Source: Xenorhabdus cabanillasii (GTDB lineage Bacteria; Pseudomonadota; Gammaproteobacteria; Enterobacterales; Enterobacteriaceae). From it: 64,000 nucleotides of DNA. Below the pieces are notes generated by a model. That model worked only from the letters and a program-made list of their open reading frames with translations. It searched no databases and was not told the DNA's origin. Below, one piece after another: positions 47,369 through 59,682 of the stretch. The position numbers were made by a program, and so were the translations under genes. Numbering within the stretch: position 1 is the stretch's first letter; each line of letters begins with the position of its first letter. The stretch is taken from positions 434,001 through 498,000 of the forward strand of contig NZ_QTUB01000001.1 in the NCBI RefSeq assembly GCF_003386665.1, written 5' to 3'.

Positions 47369-47953
47369 ATGGCTTGGGATACCGAAGGAACAAAGCGCAA
47401 GATTTTGGAAGCAGCGGTGGCAGAGTTTGCTCGACTTGGTCCTGATGGTACAACGGTCGAAAAGATTGCTAAATCAGCTGGAGTGAATAAAGAACGCATT
47501 TACAATTATTTCGGCGACAAGCGAGCACTGTTCTCGGCCGTGTTGCGCAGAGAACTCGCTAAGGCAGCACAGGCAGTACCTATCATGTCTTTTGCAGTCG
47601 AAGACATAGGGGAATATGCTGGTAGAGCTTACGACTACCACTGCGAACACCCTGAACTTAGCCGTCTTATGCGTTGGGAAGGGTTGATTTTCGACGGTGA
47701 GGTTCCGGATGAGAAGCAGCGACGTGAATATTATGGCCACAAAGTCCAGGCTGTAATCAATGGCCAACGTCAAGGTATGGTTACACGAACTCTAGAACCC
47801 GACCATCTGGTATTTCTGGTGCTAGCATTGGCCGGCTGGTGGTCGGCTGTTCCCCAGGTAGCACGTATGCTAACTGGTTCTGATGATCGGCAAGAACAAG
47901 CCAGACGCAGAGCCTCTGTCATTGAGGCTGCTCGTCGTTTGGCATCACCATAA
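47369..47953 (+). CDS. TetR-family transcriptional repressor
   Basis: 194 residues from the ATG at 47369; an upstream GTG at 47360 would add three. The helix-turn-helix is KRKILEAAVAEFARLGPDGT, then VEKIAKSAGVNKERIYNYFGDKRALF. The C-terminal domain (LVFLVLALAGWWSAVPQVARML) is the ligand-binding bundle. It is divergent from the SDR-MFS operon, the usual layout for a repressor of an efflux unit. Higher GC, matching those two genes. Confidence 0.9.
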   Translation: MAWDTEGTKRKILEAAVAEFARLGPDGTTVEKIAKSAGVNKERIYNYFGDKRALFSAVLRRELAKAAQAVPIMSFAVEDIGEYAGRAYDYHCEHPELSRLMRWEGLIFDGEVPDEKQRREYYGHKVQAVINGQRQGMVTRTLEPDHLVFLVLALAGWWSAVPQVARMLTGSDDRQEQARRRASVIEAARRLASP

Positions 47954-48165
47954 GTAGTGAAAACAAAATATTACAGGCTTAGCACCCTTAGCACCACAAC
48001 CGAAAGGTGTAGTGAATTTGGTCTATTAAGGATATCTATTGTAGATGATAGGCACTAGTTGCGAAAACAATCGGCTATTTTATGGAGAACTTGTTGCGTA
48101 TAACCTCCCAGATTGTGGCCTATATCTGAGGATGTTGGTAGATTATGTTCATTGTTTAAATATAA

Positions 48166-48203
48166 ACAAAAAAAGCACTTCCCCTAAAAGAGAAAGTGCT
48201 TCT
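48166..48203 (-). terminator. Terminator of the dusB-fis operon
   Basis: AAGCACTT (48173-48180) and AAGTGCTT (48194-48201) form a stem with a 13-base loop. On the minus strand a T-rich run follows (A run 48168-48174). Confidence 0.8.
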
Positions 48204-48228
48204 TCAACAACATGTTACTAGACTAGGA

Positions 48229-48525
48229 TCAGTTCATGCCGTATTTTTTCAGTTTTTTACGCAGAGTACCGCGGTTGATTCCCATCATCAGCGCTGCGCG
48301 GGTTTGGTTACCACGGGTGTATTGCATCACCATGTCCAACAGTGGTTGCTCTACTTCAGCCAGTACCAGCTCATACAGGTCATTAACGTCTTGACCGTTC
48401 AGTTGAGCAAAATAGTTCTTCAGTGCTTGTTTAACTGAATCACGCAGAGGTTTTTGAGTTACCTGATCTTGTGAATTAACAGTAGCAACGGTTAGTACAT
48501 CAGAATTTACGCGTTGTTCGAACAT
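48229..48525 (-). CDS. fis: Nucleoid-associated factor for inversion stimulation
   Basis: 98 residues, the exact family length. The C-terminal helix-turn-helix [20 protein letters not shown] and end KKLKKYGMN are nearly identical to E. coli Fis. It bends DNA at rRNA promoters, recombination sites and origins. It lies seven bases behind dusB, as in E. coli, so it shares that promoter. Confidence 0.98.
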   Translation of the reverse strand: MFEQRVNSDVLTVATVNSQDQVTQKPLRDSVKQALKNYFAQLNGQDVNDLYELVLAEVEQPLLDMVMQYTRGNQTRAALMMGINRGTLRKKLKKYGMN

Positions 48526-48532
48526 AGTTCTG

Positions 48533-49516
48533 TCAGCTCTTTTCTTTATTTACGCAAAAATTTTCGAAGTATGCTTCCAACACCTCCAGCTGTTCGCTGG
48601 CATCCTCAATGGCGTTGAATGAGCGCCGAAACTGGTCATCAGGAGCATGTTCCTTGAGATACCAAGATACATGTTTACGCGCAATACGAACTCCTTTGCC
48701 TTGACCGTAAAAGTCGTGCAACTCTCGTACATGCTCGCTCATCAAACGCTGCACGTTGCCAAGAGGCATCGGTGGCAGCAATTCTCCTGTTTCCAGATAA
48801 TGCTGGATTTCCCGAAAGATCCAGGGTCTTCCCTGAGCAGCGCGGCCTATCATCAAGGCATCAGCCCCGGTGTATTCAAGCACTGCTCTGGCTTTTAGCG
48901 GGTCAGTAATGTCGCCATTAGCAATAATTGGAATGGCAACAGTCTGCTTAACTGTCCGAATGTTGTCGTACTCAGCTTCGCCATTAAACAGACAGGCTCG
49001 AGTCCTGCCATGAATTGTAAGAGCTTGAATACCACAACGTTCAGCCAATTGGGCAATTTCCACACAGTTCCGTTCTTCCGGTGACCAACCTGTACGGATC
49101 TTCAATGTAACAGGTACATCAACCGCATTGACTACCGCAGAAAGGATTTTTTGGACCAGTTCTGGATAACGCAGTAATGCAGAGCCTGCCAATTTACGAT
49201 TTACCTTTTTGGCTGGGCACCCCATGTTGATATCGATGATCTGAGCACCATTGGCGACGTTGATTTTCGCCGCTGCCGCCATATCATCGGGATCACTACC
49301 GGCAATTTGTACAGAACGCACTCCGGGTTCGTCGCTATGAACCATACGTAGCCGGGACTTATCCGTCTTCCAAACCTGAGGGTTGGAAGAAAGCATTTCT
49401 GAAACTGTCATACCCGCACCCATGGTATAGCATAGTGATCGAAACGGGCGATCCGTTATGCCAGCCATAGGGGCTGCAATAAGACAGTTTTTCAACTGGT
49501 ATTGTCCGATACGCAT
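48533..49516 (-). CDS. dusB: tRNA-dihydrouridine synthase B
   Basis: 327 residues from the ATG at 49516 ([20 protein letters not shown]), the E. coli start; an upstream in-frame ATG adds seven residues. FMN-binding TIM barrel with [20 protein letters not shown], the catalytic Cys in that segment, and [16 protein letters not shown]. It reduces uridine 17 of tRNA in E. coli. First gene of the dusB-fis operon. Confidence 0.97.
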   Translation of the reverse strand: MRIGQYQLKNCLIAAPMAGITDRPFRSLCYTMGAGMTVSEMLSSNPQVWKTDKSRLRMVHSDEPGVRSVQIAGSDPDDMAAAAKINVANGAQIIDINMGCPAKKVNRKLAGSALLRYPELVQKILSAVVNAVDVPVTLKIRTGWSPEERNCVEIAQLAERCGIQALTIHGRTRACLFNGEAEYDNIRTVKQTVAIPIIANGDITDPLKARAVLEYTGADALMIGRAAQGRPWIFREIQHYLETGELLPPMPLGNVQRLMSEHVRELHDFYGQGKGVRIARKHVSWYLKEHAPDDQFRRSFNAIEDASEQLEVLEAYFENFCVNKEKS

Positions 49517-49800
49517 AGGCGAAGAAAGAGTGGCCAACTGTGACTAAGGGCGCGTATATTACGCATTTTTCACGAGATATGAAAGGCCAAACTTTGAGCG
49601 AAACGACATTTATAGCAGAATTTTTCCAGTTGATTTTTTCAAACTTGGTTTATTATCCTTAAATAACATAAAGTTATGTGTTTTTAATGAAATTTATTGT
49701 TCCCTGCATTTCTCATGATAAATAGAACGTATTAACACCAATTGATCCCTCAAGTAACCATTTTAGTGGATAATCTCGTTTTTCAATAGGGATTTGTTGC

Positions 49801-50682
49801 TTATTTTTTAACCCCTGTGATGCGACACCATTCTTCTTGTTCTGCAATCGGATCGATAATAAATTCATTACCATAGGCTTCAGCAACACTTTCTGCCTGA
49901 TTTGCCAGTACCCCGGACAAACCTAATAATCCACCTGATTTTGGTAGTGAGCCAATGATCGGTGCCAGCTCGCGCAGCGGGCCAGCCAGTATATTGGCGA
50001 TGACAATGTCACATTCTAAGTTGTCAGGTTGGTCTTTGGATAAATAGAGTGTCAGTTGCTCGGAAACACCGTTGCGTTCTGCGTTATCCCGGCTTGCCTG
50101 AATTGCTTGAGGGTCAATATCAATGCCGATAGCATGTTTAGCGCCAAGTTTCAGGGCTGCGATGGCCAAAATGCCTGAACCGCACCCAAAATCGATCACT
50201 GTTTTACCTTCCAGAGCAAGACCATCCAGCCATTGCAGGCAAAGAGATGTGGTCGGGTGTGTTCCTGTTCCGAATGCTAAGCCTGGATCTAGCATGACAT
50301 TAACGGCATCGGGATCCGGAACTTCTCGCCAGCTTGGGCAGATCCACAAGCGATGACCAAAACGCATTGGGTGGAAGTTGTCCATCCATTCACGTTCCCA
50401 GTCTTTATCTTCCAGTTGTTCAATTTTATGGATAAAACCTTTACCAAGCTGAGGAATCTGCTCTAGCTGTCTGACAATCGCTTTCATATCAGTTTCAGCA
50501 TCATACAGGCCGATAACATCGGTATCTCCCCATAAACGGGTTTCCCCCGGCAGAGGCTCAAAAATCGGTGTATCGTGGCTGTCCTGAAAAGTGATGGACA
50601 CTGCGCCACTTTCTATTAGTTCATCACCAAGTGCTTCAGCTTGCTGTCCTGTAGTGTTTAATCTTAGTTGTATCCAAGGCAT
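49801..50682 (-). CDS. prmA: Ribosomal protein L11 methyltransferase
   Basis: 293 residues. The N-terminal substrate-recognition domain ([18 protein letters not shown]) is followed by the SAM fold with [20 protein letters not shown] and [16 protein letters not shown]. It trimethylates lysines of L11 in E. coli. It follows panF in transcription order, as in E. coli. Confidence 0.97.
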   Translation of the reverse strand: MPWIQLRLNTTGQQAEALGDELIESGAVSITFQDSHDTPIFEPLPGETRLWGDTDVIGLYDAETDMKAIVRQLEQIPQLGKGFIHKIEQLEDKDWEREWMDNFHPMRFGHRLWICPSWREVPDPDAVNVMLDPGLAFGTGTHPTTSLCLQWLDGLALEGKTVIDFGCGSGILAIAALKLGAKHAIGIDIDPQAIQASRDNAERNGVSEQLTLYLSKDQPDNLECDIVIANILAGPLRELAPIIGSLPKSGGLLGLSGVLANQAESVAEAYGNEFIIDPIAEQEEWCRITGVKK

Positions 50683-50729
50683 AAAAATTCTCTTTTAAAC
50701 TGAATAAGTATGAAAAAATTATATCGCCG

Positions 50730-52181
50730 TCACTGAGATACGGCGGTTTGTTGTGGTTGTTTATTCCCAAAAACGTTTCCGATCCCGAATGCCAGTAAAC
50801 TCAGCAGTAATGATGGCACTATCGGATGGAATCCAAAGAGGTGAATGTTGAAAGTCGCTAATAGGGTGTAGCTTACTGCACCGGTCAGCATAGAGGTTAT
50901 TGCACCATGTGCATTAGCTTTTTCCCAATACAGGCCTAATACCAGTGGCCAGAGGAAAACGGCCTGTAATCCGCCGAATGCCAGCAGGTTCAGCCAGATA
51001 ATCATCTCGGGTGGTTGCCATGCTGCCAGTAGCAGCAATATTCCCAGAAACAAGGTAGAAAAACTGGAAATGCGCGCCAGTTTTTTTTCCTTTTTGATCT
51101 GTTGTGGGAATAAATTTAAATAGAGGTCCTTAACGATTGTTGCCGAAGATTGCAGTAGCTGGGCATTAATCGTTGACATAATGGCTGCCATTGGCGCGGC
51201 CAGAAAAATCCCGGCAGCAATAGGGGGCAGGACGTTGATCATCAAAGTAGGGATCACTTGATCAGGGATCGTCAGATCAGGGATGATCGCACGACCCAGC
51301 GCTCCCGCAAGGTGCATACCAAACATCAGGATTGCCATGACGACCGTACCGATGATAATACCGCGGTGAACCGCTTTACTGTCACGATAGGAGATACAGC
51401 GCACAGCGGTATGCGGTAGCCCGATGACGCCAAAGCAAACCAGTACCCAGAATGAGGCCATAAATGGTCCTGTAAGGATATTATCGGTGCCATGAGGTGA
51501 AACCAGATTAGGATCGATGGTGCGCAGTGTTGAGACAGCTTCTGACAGTCCTCCGGCTTTATAGATAGTAGCAGCCAGCAATAGCACTGTTCCTAGCAAC
51601 ATAACCAGCCCCTGTAATGCATCATTGAGGACGCTGGCTCTGAATCCGCCAAATGCGGTATAGAGCGCGATAGAGACACCAAAAATCAGCAACCCAGTAC
51701 CGTAGGGAATACCGGCAGCGGTTTCCAGCAAACGGGCACCGCCGATGAACTGTACAGTCATTGCACCAACAAAGGCAACTAACAGGCTCACGCTGGCAAA
51801 CCAGACCAGAAAACGACTCTGATAGCGGGCATACAGCATATCGTTTAGTGTAACGGCGTTATAACGACGGGCAAGAATGGCAAATTTTTTCCCCAATACA
51901 CCAAGAGAAAGCCATATTGCCGGTAATTGGATCAGGGATAAAAGAACCCAACCGATACCGTATTTGTAAGCAGCCCCGGGGCCACCAATGAATGAGCTGG
52001 CACTAATATAAGTCGCTGTAATAGTCATGGCCAGTACGAAACCACCCATTGAGCGATTACCGAGAAAATACTCATTCAGGAATGCACCTGTTTGGCGGCG
52101 GCGATAAGCATAGAAAGATAGCAGAAAAACCAGCGCCAGATATCCCACCAGAGGCAGGATTACTTCATTTTGCATTATCAT
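50730..52181 (-). CDS. panF: Sodium/pantothenate symporter
   Basis: 483 residues with 12-13 membrane helices of the SSS family. Motifs: NEYFLGNRSMGGFVLAM, GFRASVLNDALQGLVML. It imports pantothenate with sodium for coenzyme A. The start overlaps the end of yhdT by 17 bases; an ATG two codons later (52175) would match the E. coli N-terminus better and cannot be excluded. Confidence 0.96.
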   Translation of the reverse strand: MIMQNEVILPLVGYLALVFLLSFYAYRRRQTGAFLNEYFLGNRSMGGFVLAMTITATYISASSFIGGPGAAYKYGIGWVLLSLIQLPAIWLSLGVLGKKFAILARRYNAVTLNDMLYARYQSRFLVWFASVSLLVAFVGAMTVQFIGGARLLETAAGIPYGTGLLIFGVSIALYTAFGGFRASVLNDALQGLVMLLGTVLLLAATIYKAGGLSEAVSTLRTIDPNLVSPHGTDNILTGPFMASFWVLVCFGVIGLPHTAVRCISYRDSKAVHRGIIIGTVVMAILMFGMHLAGALGRAIIPDLTIPDQVIPTLMINVLPPIAAGIFLAAPMAAIMSTINAQLLQSSATIVKDLYLNLFPQQIKKEKKLARISSFSTLFLGILLLLAAWQPPEMIIWLNLLAFGGLQAVFLWPLVLGLYWEKANAHGAITSMLTGAVSYTLLATFNIHLFGFHPIVPSLLLSLLAFGIGNVFGNKQPQQTAVSQ

Positions 52182-52419
52182 CCACCAAATTGTCCTCTAA
52201 TGGGACTTCCTTGAAGACAAATTTCACCATCATCCAGCAGAGGATGATAAATAGTATCGGCAGCATTAAACAGGATAATTCGAACCAGAGTGGCAATCCG
52301 GTGAATCCAGTTGTATTACCGGGTAAATAGGCACTCAGCAACCAACCCACAAGATAAGCTAACGTCAGAAATACTGCCCAGCGAGCTTCTTTATGGGATT
52401 GAACAAATCGTCTGTCCAT
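52165..52419 (-). CDS. yhdT: YhdT-family inner-membrane protein
   Basis: 84 residues from the ATG at 52419 (MDRRFVQSHKEARWAVF), matching E. coli YhdT; the upstream extension of this frame has no support. Two membrane helices, then FVFKEVPLED. Function unknown, but conserved directly upstream of panF and likely co-transcribed with it. Confidence 0.9.
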   Translation of the reverse strand: MDRRFVQSHKEARWAVFLTLAYLVGWLLSAYLPGNTTGFTGLPLWFELSCLMLPILFIILCWMMVKFVFKEVPLEDNLVDDNAK

Positions 52420-52549
52420 CTGTTCTCCAGGGAATTTACATAAAACAGTTGATATAAAACAAGGGAGGGAATTGTACGGTAACATACAGATTTATTCAGA
52501 AGAAAATGTGCCGTCACAATATCAAAAGAATATGGAGCTATCTGAGAGT

Positions 52550-52582
52550 AAAAAAATCCCATCTTTTAACAGATGGGATTTT
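52550..52582 (-). terminator. Terminator of accBC
   Basis: AAAATCCCATCT and AGATGGGATTTT form a perfect 12-base stem with a six-base loop. T-rich on the minus-strand side. It lies ~38 bases after the accC stop. Confidence 0.88.
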
Positions 52583-52619
52583 ATGCAGGATAATAATGAA
52601 TGTCAGAAAGGCACTTTAC

Positions 52620-53966
52620 TTAATCTTGTAAGCCGAGTTTTTTCTCCAGATAGTGGATATTGGTTCCGCCTTTCCGGAAATTTTCGTCATTCATGATGGA
52701 CAGTTGCAGATCGATATTGGTTTTGATGCCATCAATAATCAACTCTGCCAATGCGTTCTTCATACGTGCAATCGCCACTTCACGGGTTTCTCCGTAAGTG
52801 ATTAATTTACCGATCATAGAATCGTAATAAGGCGGTACGGTATATCCCGCATAGATATGGGATTCCCAACGTACTCCGAAACCACCCGGAGAGTGGAAAT
52901 GGGTGATTTTGCCTGGACTTGGCAGGAAAGTTTTTGCATCTTCAGCATTGATACGGCATTCGATCGCATGACCTTCGATCACAATATCTTCCTGTTTAAT
53001 GGACAAAGGCATACCAGAAGCTATGCGTAGCTGTTCTTTAATCAGGTCAACACCGGTAATCATCTCTGTAACCGGGTGCTCAACCTGAATACGGGTATTC
53101 ATCTCGATAAAGTAGAATTCACTGTTTTCGTACAGGAATTCAAATGTACCCGCTCCGCGATAGCCGATTTCGAGACAGGCGTTGGCACAGCGCTCACCAA
53201 TGCTGCGACGCAGTTCTGCCGAAATACCCGGTGCTGGTGCTTCTTCCACGACTTTCTGGTGTCGGCGCTGCATGGAGCAGTCACGCTCAGCGAGGTAGAG
53301 TGCATTACCCTGACCATCAGCCAGTACCTGAATTTCAACGTGACGTGGGTTCTCAAGGAATTTTTCCATGTAAACCATGTCGTTGTTGAAAGCGGCTTTG
53401 GCTTCTGCACGGGTCATGGCAATGGATTGTTCCAGATCTTTATCACTGCGAACAACACGCATACCACGACCACCGCCACCACCAGATGCTTTGATAATCA
53501 CCGGATAGCCGATACGCTGTGCAATTGATTTGTTCTTCTCTGTATCATCTCCCAATGGGCCGTCAGAGCCGGGAACACATGGAACACCCGCTTTTTTCAT
53601 GGCACTGATAGCAGAAACTTTATCTCCCATCAGGCGGATTGTTTCTGCTTTCGGGCCGATAAAAGTAAAGCCTGAACTTTCCACTTGCTCAGCAAAGTCT
53701 GCGTTTTCAGACAGAAACCCATAACCCGGATGGATGGCTTGTGCACCGGTGATTTCAGCCGCAGAAATGATAGCCGGAATATTCAGGTAACTTTTTGCGG
53801 ATGCAGCCGGGCCGATACAGACAGTTTCATCTGCCAGCAGGACGTGCTTCAGGTCACGGTCTGCCGTAGAGTGCACAGCAACAGTTTTGATGCCAAGTTC
53901 TTTACAGGCTCTCAGGATACGCAGTGCTATTTCACCGCGGTTAGCTATGACAATTTTCTCAAGCAT
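52620..53966 (-). CDS. accC: Acetyl-CoA carboxylase, biotin carboxylase subunit
   Basis: 448 residues of the ATP-grasp type. [20 protein letters not shown] at the start, the ATP loop [28 protein letters not shown] at the active site. It carboxylates biotin on AccB, the first step of malonyl-CoA synthesis. It starts 12 bases after accB ends, the accBC operon. Confidence 0.98.
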   Translation of the reverse strand: MLEKIVIANRGEIALRILRACKELGIKTVAVHSTADRDLKHVLLADETVCIGPAASAKSYLNIPAIISAAEITGAQAIHPGYGFLSENADFAEQVESSGFTFIGPKAETIRLMGDKVSAISAMKKAGVPCVPGSDGPLGDDTEKNKSIAQRIGYPVIIKASGGGGGRGMRVVRSDKDLEQSIAMTRAEAKAAFNNDMVYMEKFLENPRHVEIQVLADGQGNALYLAERDCSMQRRHQKVVEEAPAPGISAELRRSIGERCANACLEIGYRGAGTFEFLYENSEFYFIEMNTRIQVEHPVTEMITGVDLIKEQLRIASGMPLSIKQEDIVIEGHAIECRINAEDAKTFLPSPGKITHFHSPGGFGVRWESHIYAGYTVPPYYDSMIGKLITYGETREVAIARMKNALAELIIDGIKTNIDLQLSIMNDENFRKGGTNIHYLEKKLGLQD

Positions 53967-53977
53967 GAAACGCCTCG

Positions 53978-54445
53978 TTATTCGATGACGACCAGTGGCT
54001 CGTCAAATGCAACAGGTTGACCGTCTTGCGCCAGAATCGCTTTAACTACGCCGGTTTTGTCGGATTTGATCTGGTTCATCATTTTCATAGCTTCAATGAT
54101 GCACAGGGTATCCCCCTGTTTAATGTGTTGACCGACTTCAATGAAAGGTTTCGCATCTGGGTTTGGTGAGCGGTAGAATGTACCAACCATTGGTGAACGA
54201 ACTATATAGCCGCTGATCTCTGCTGGGTTTTCTGCTGGGTCTTCTGCTGCGGCTGTTCGAGCTGCTATGGCAGGTTGTACAGGCTGTTGAACAGGGGCAG
54301 AAGCGTATTGTTGAGTGACTGGTATGACCTGGGTTGCCGTAGTGCGACTGATGCGAACTGACTCTTCACCTTCAGAAATTTCCAGTTCAGAAATGCCAGA
54401 TTCTTCAACCAGCTCGATCAATTTTTTTATCTTACGAATATCCAT
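53978..54445 (-). CDS. accB: Biotin carboxyl carrier protein
   Basis: 155 residues. The N-terminal [20 protein letters not shown], an Ala/Pro-rich linker (residues ~42-77), then the biotinyl domain with [10 protein letters not shown], whose Lys is biotinylated. The 'thumb' segment [11 protein letters not shown] is present. Works with AccC and the AccAD transferase. In E. coli AccB level controls the operon. Confidence 0.98.
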   Translation of the reverse strand: MDIRKIKKLIELVEESGISELEISEGEESVRISRTTATQVIPVTQQYASAPVQQPVQPAIAARTAAAEDPAENPAEISGYIVRSPMVGTFYRSPNPDAKPFIEVGQHIKQGDTLCIIEAMKMMNQIKSDKTGVVKAILAQDGQPVAFDEPLVVIE

Positions 54446-54474
54446 GAGTGTGATTCCGTACTCTATTTATGTAA

Positions 54475-54927
54475 TTAGTTGAATGTCGACAAGCGGTTGA
54501 CCGCTGCCTGTAATGCGAAACTATAACCATCAGCACCCAAACCGCAGATCACGCCAACTGCAATATCGGAAAGATATGAGTGATGGCGGAACGGCTCGCG
54601 GGCATGCACATTGGAGAGATGAATCTCAATAAATGGGATATCTACCGCCAGAAGTGCGTCGCGTAGCGCCACGCTGGTATGTGTAAATGCCGCAGGGTTA
54701 ATCAGAATAAAGTCAATATTGCCCCGCGCTGTATGGATCCTCTCAATCAATTCGGATTCTGCATTGGATTGCAGATGGGATAATTCAACTCCCGATTGGT
54801 GAGCTTCTTTTGACAGTTTGCTGACGATGTCATCAAGCGTTAACTTACCGTAGGTCTCAGGCTCTCGTGTTCCCAACATGTTCAGGTTGGGGCCGTTCAA
54901 GAGTAAAATGCGAAACTTGTCTGCCAT
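54475..54927 (-). CDS. aroQ: Type II 3-dehydroquinate dehydratase
   Basis: 150 residues. [19 protein letters not shown] holds the catalytic Tyr region; [17 protein letters not shown] and [20 protein letters not shown] hold the His and the flexible-lid Arg. Converts 3-dehydroquinate to 3-dehydroshikimate in the shikimate pathway. Next to accBC as in many gammaproteobacteria; 29 bases lie between. Confidence 0.97.
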   Translation of the reverse strand: MADKFRILLLNGPNLNMLGTREPETYGKLTLDDIVSKLSKEAHQSGVELSHLQSNAESELIERIHTARGNIDFILINPAAFTHTSVALRDALLAVDIPFIEIHLSNVHAREPFRHHSYLSDIAVGVICGLGADGYSFALQAAVNRLSTFN

Positions 54928-55135
54928 TGTGCGGGTATCTCCGGCAATCTGTCAACAATCGTTCAAGATAACTTGATGTCAACAGTTTGTCATCTCTTTC
55001 TGCTATCAATATTTGTAAATTTGGCGATAAAGCCCGACATTATAAACATATCGTGACATTTAGCAGCTAAATACTGGTCTTATCAGCACAGTTTTATCCG
55101 CTTTGGCTTTATAATCTTGCTGTTATAGGCTCGTT

Positions 55136-56110
55136 TTACCGTACCCTCACCAGTGTTCTGCCAGTTACCTGATTGTTTACCAGCTTATTGGAATATTCGA
55201 TCGCCTGGTCTAATGAAATTTCATTGGCTGTTTGTTGGTAAAAGGAATCAGGCAACAGTTCCTGCAATCGTTTCCAAATCTCAGGCCGTTTCGCGGCGGG
55301 CACTGCTGCTGATTCAACGCCTTGTAAACGAACATTACGCAGAATAAATGGCATAACAGTAGCAGGCAGATTAATGTCACTTGCCATACCACAGGCTGCT
55401 ACCGTGCCGTTGTGAGAAACTTGTGCCAGTAATTTGGCCAGAATTGTACCGCCGACAGTATCAATGACACCTGACCAACGTTGTTTTTCCAGTGGGCGGG
55501 AGGGTTGATTGAAATCGGAGACAGGCAGGATCGCTTTTGCTCCCAGTGAAAATAGATACTCCTGATTTTCCAGTTTACTGCTGATGGCGACAGTGGAATA
55601 TCCCAACAGAGACAATAAGGTAATTGCAGTACTACCGACGCCACCGCTGGCACCTGTAACGGCAATTTCCCCGCTTTCAGGTGTTATTTCTCCTTGTTCC
55701 AGTGCCATAACACATAGCATGGCAGTAAAACCGGCTGTACCGATAATCATGGCTTGTCTGGTAGTTAACCCTTGTGGCAATGGTGTCAGCCATTCCCCTG
55801 AAACTCTGGCCTGTTGTGCTAAGCCGCCCCAATGATTTTCGCCTACCCCCCAGCCAGTCAATAAGACCTGCTGACCTACATGAAAACGGGGATCTTCTGA
55901 ATGGCGGACAACCCCGGAAAAGTCGATCCCCGGTATCATCGGAAATTGGCGGACAATCTTCCCCTTGCCAGTGATAGCAAGGGCATCTTTATAATTGAGG
56001 GTTGACCAGTGAATATCGACGGTAACGTCACCGGGTGGAAGTTGAGCGCTATCAATGTCCTGAATAGATGCTGATAGTGTACCGTCTTGTTCAAGCAATA
56101 AGGCTTTCAT
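55136..56110 (-). CDS. acuI: Acrylyl-CoA reductase family zinc-free MDR oxidoreductase
   Basis: 324 residues of the medium-chain dehydrogenase/quinone oxidoreductase superfamily. NADPH motif VTGASGGVGSTAITLLSLL; no structural or catalytic zinc cysteines. Homologous to E. coli YhdH (AcuI), which reduces acrylyl-CoA to propionyl-CoA. It lies between aroQ and mreB, as in E. coli, but csrD, which is next in E. coli, is absent here. Confidence 0.92.
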   Translation of the reverse strand: MKALLLEQDGTLSASIQDIDSAQLPPGDVTVDIHWSTLNYKDALAITGKGKIVRQFPMIPGIDFSGVVRHSEDPRFHVGQQVLLTGWGVGENHWGGLAQQARVSGEWLTPLPQGLTTRQAMIIGTAGFTAMLCVMALEQGEITPESGEIAVTGASGGVGSTAITLLSLLGYSTVAISSKLENQEYLFSLGAKAILPVSDFNQPSRPLEKQRWSGVIDTVGGTILAKLLAQVSHNGTVAACGMASDINLPATVMPFILRNVRLQGVESAAVPAAKRPEIWKRLQELLPDSFYQQTANEISLDQAIEYSNKLVNNQVTGRTLVRVR

Positions 56111-57923
<1,813 letters not shown>

Positions 57924-58043
57924 AAATAACTCTGCGGGCTGGGAGGCGTTTTTATCAGTGCCTCCTTGCTGTTTATCCGAGAGTTTATTGTTTATAACTC
58001 TTTTATTGTTTATGACACAAAACAGCTCAACAATGCGCAACTT

Positions 58044-59123
58044 ATGAAGCCGATTTTCAGCAGAGGGCCTTCCCTACAATTACGACTCTTTTTTGCTGTT
58101 ATTATTGCCATTATTCTGGTTGTGGTAGACAGCCGTTTTGGTTTTTTCAATAAAATCCGTAGCTATATGGATACGGCAGTGAGTCCTTTTTATTTTCTTG
58201 CCAATGGTCCCCGCCAATTCCTGGATGGTGTTTCCGATTCTTTGGCCACCCGTAAACAACTTGAACTGGAAAATAACACCCTGCGCAACGAGTTGAGATT
58301 ACAGAACAGTAATCTTTTACTGTTAGGACAATTAAAACAAGAAAATGCCCGTTTGCGTGAATTATTGGGATCACCTTTACGCAGTGATGAACATATGATG
58401 GTATCGCAGGTGATTTCCGGTGGTATGGATCCTTATCGCGATCAAGTTGTTATTGATAAGGGCGCGAAAGATGGTGTCTATGAAGGGCAACCCGTTATCA
58501 GTGATCGTGGTGTCGTTGGTCAAGTTATCTCAGTAAGTCAATTAAGCAGCCGGGTGTTGTTAATTTGCGATCCAACCCATGCATTGCCGGTTCAGGTACT
58601 GCGTAATGATATTCGTGTGATTGCCGGTGGTGCGGGATGTACAGACGATCTTCACCTTGAACCGCTACCAAGTGATACAGACATCCGGGTTGGCGACGTG
58701 CTGGTAACATCGGGCCTTGGAGGCCGTTTCCCGGAAGGTTATCCTGTAGCAGTGGTTTCCTCTGTCAGGGTAGATAATCAGCGGGCTCATGCGGTTATTC
58801 ATGCGCGCCCATTGGCAGAATTACGGCGCTTGCGCTATCTATTATTGTTATGGGGAGCGGATAATAACCCGTCTGAACCATTGCCGCCTTCCGAAGTGTA
58901 CCGGGCAGCAAATGAACGTTTGATGCAGATGTTACCGCAGGTGCTGCCAAATCCCGCTGACGCTAAGCCCCAATTTCCGACAGAAGATTTAGGTGAAGGT
59001 AAAAACAAAACAGAGAAAGACGGAAGAGAGAAAGAGGGAAATAGGGCGTCATTCCCCGTAACAAAACCGTCATCTCCGGCAGCCGCATCAAGCAAGCTGC
59101 CAGCCGCGGAGAATCGTGGATGA
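58044..59123 (+). CDS. mreC: Cell-shape protein MreC
   Basis: 359 residues from the ATG at 58044 (MKPIFSRGPSLQLRLFF), the family start. One N-terminal membrane helix, a coiled coil (TRKQLELENNTLRNELRLQN) and the periplasmic beta domain (VIDKGAKDGVYEGQPVI, ITDR-like). The C-terminal ~55 residues are Lys/Glu/Ser/Pro-rich and low-complexity. Links MreB to the elongation synthases. Overlaps mreD by four bases. Confidence 0.96.
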   Translation: MKPIFSRGPSLQLRLFFAVIIAIILVVVDSRFGFFNKIRSYMDTAVSPFYFLANGPRQFLDGVSDSLATRKQLELENNTLRNELRLQNSNLLLLGQLKQENARLRELLGSPLRSDEHMMVSQVISGGMDPYRDQVVIDKGAKDGVYEGQPVISDRGVVGQVISVSQLSSRVLLICDPTHALPVQVLRNDIRVIAGGAGCTDDLHLEPLPSDTDIRVGDVLVTSGLGGRFPEGYPVAVVSSVRVDNQRAHAVIHARPLAELRRLRYLLLLWGADNNPSEPLPPSEVYRAANERLMQMLPQVLPNPADAKPQFPTEDLGEGKNKTEKDGREKEGNRASFPVTKPSSPAAASSKLPAAENRG

Positions 59124-59608
59124 GTCAGTATAAAGGGCGTGGCCGTTGGGTTGTCTGGTTATCTTTCCTGATCGCAATGGTGCTACAGAGTATGCCGTGG
59201 CCGGAGCAGTTTGATATGTTCCGGCCTACCTTACTCGTGTTGTGCCTGATCTACTGGCTCCTTGCTATCCCTCATCGTGTCAGTGTTGGTACTGGTTTTA
59301 TTCTGGGTATCCTGATGGATTTATTACAGGGGAGTATTCTTGGCGCACATGCGCTGGCTTTCAGTCTGATTAGTTTTCTGGTCGCGTTCAAATTTCAGCT
59401 CATTCGCAATATGGCACTCTGGCAACAGTCCCTGATTGTGATGGTACTTTCGACACTGATAAACTTATGTGTTTTTCTGGCTCATGCCTTGATACCAAAG
59501 ATTATTTTCCATCCTGAAGTATTCTGGAATGGTCCTGTCAATGGTATTCTCTGGCCCTGGCTATTCTTATTAATGCGGAAAATCCGTCGTCAATTTTCAG
59601 TTCGTTAA
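59120..59608 (+). CDS. mreD: Cell-shape protein MreD
   Basis: 162 residues with five or six membrane helices. WVVWLSFLIAMVLQSMPWP at the start and LGILMDLLQGSILGAHAL in the centre match the family. Inner-membrane partner of MreC. Its ATG overlaps the mreC stop (ATGA). Confidence 0.95.
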   Translation: MSQYKGRGRWVVWLSFLIAMVLQSMPWPEQFDMFRPTLLVLCLIYWLLAIPHRVSVGTGFILGILMDLLQGSILGAHALAFSLISFLVAFKFQLIRNMALWQQSLIVMVLSTLINLCVFLAHALIPKIIFHPEVFWNGPVNGILWPWLFLLMRKIRRQFSVR

Positions 59609-59682
59609 AGGCGGGCTCTGTTTTTTAATGGACGGCTTTCAATGAACTCTTGTCAATGAACTGATAGAAAGGATGACTCACG

